A stretch of 48,470 nucleotides of DNA, from positions 1 through 48,470 of the forward strand of contig ONIH01000011.1 of the NCBI GenBank assembly GCA_900317825.1, written 5' to 3'. How positions within the stretch are numbered: the first letter of the stretch is position 1; the number at the start of each line of letters is the position of its first letter. The notes under the pieces are model-generated. The model was not told the origin of the DNA, made no database searches, and saw nothing but the letters and a program-made list of their open reading frames with translations. Shown piece by piece: positions 48,455-48,470 of this stretch. Source of the DNA: an uncultured Lachnospiraceae bacterium (GTDB lineage Bacteria; Bacillota; Clostridia; Lachnospirales; Lachnospiraceae). Made by a program: the position numbers and the translations under genes.

Positions 48455-48470
48455 TGCCGGATTGTACCAG

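Noticed and set aside
1-48470. tRNA or rRNA genes
   Set aside because: I saw no cloverleaf pattern with a T-loop GGTTCRA and acceptor pairing, and no rRNA-like conserved sequence. A tRNAscan run would settle it.

Overview
The window looks like chromosomal DNA of a low-to-moderate-GC anaerobic Firmicute, most likely a Lachnospiraceae-type gut or rumen Clostridium relative. The evidence is family content (DUF4317, DUF4250 and DUF6142 proteins, pyruvate phosphate dikinase, class 1B dihydroorotate dehydrogenase with PyrK, a YerC-PcrA pair), strong AGGAGG ribosome sites, frequent TGnTATAAT extended -10 promoters and Gram-positive surface proteins with a sortase. The genus cannot be fixed from the sequence alone.

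Layout. 1-0.83 kb: the 3' part of an Mrp/NBP35 Fe-S carrier ATPase. 1.2-14.1 kb: one long surface-structure operon. It has a Tad/Flp-type ATPase and membrane platform, four tiny-to-small proteins that all begin with an E/D-Y-G motif at residues 7-9 followed by a hydrophobic stretch (leaderless Flp-pilin look-alikes), further minor subunits, an 1886-residue beta-helix/FN3-like exported protein, a repeat-rich wall protein ending in a non-canonical WPKTY sorting signal, and a compact class-B-like sortase. A 200-nt structured leader and 21-bp phased direct repeats lie upstream. 14.1-15.4 kb: a CNNM/CorC transporter. 15.5-26.2 kb: a lipoprotein followed by pyrC-F-K-D-E, a VanZ-like protein, a DUF6142 protein, purE-M-N-D, a DUF4250 protein and a membrane protein, all co-directional. 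26.2-28.2 kb: a cobalamin riboswitch driving an exported CbiK-like chelatase. 28.3-41.6 kb: housekeeping genes (DUF4317, asnS, asnA, yerC, pcrA, rlmD, a chemotaxis receptor, ppdK).

41.6-47.6 kb is a decayed accessory zone. It holds five TGCGYATAAT repeats in front of a truncated AAA ATPase, a zinc-ribbon gene, a RelE/ParE toxin-antitoxin pair, a palindrome-rich patch, remnants of a transposition ATPase (with an in-frame amber codon) and a DUF6431 gene, a promoter-to-terminator small RNA candidate, an IS3-type OrfA stub, and a restriction-endonuclease scrap. It also holds a PrsW-type protease, three copies of a 26-bp REP-like repeat, a phosphatase scrap and an internally deleted DUF488 gene. 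The end carries a YwaF-type membrane protein and a double dyad downstream of an outward promoter.

How parts work together: the first block probably builds and anchors a cell-surface appendage; the central block supplies the last four steps of UMP synthesis and several steps of IMP synthesis. The most novel-looking items are the EYG micro-pilin family, the phased repeats before the dead ATPase, the small RNA at 44.2 kb and the REP-like elements.
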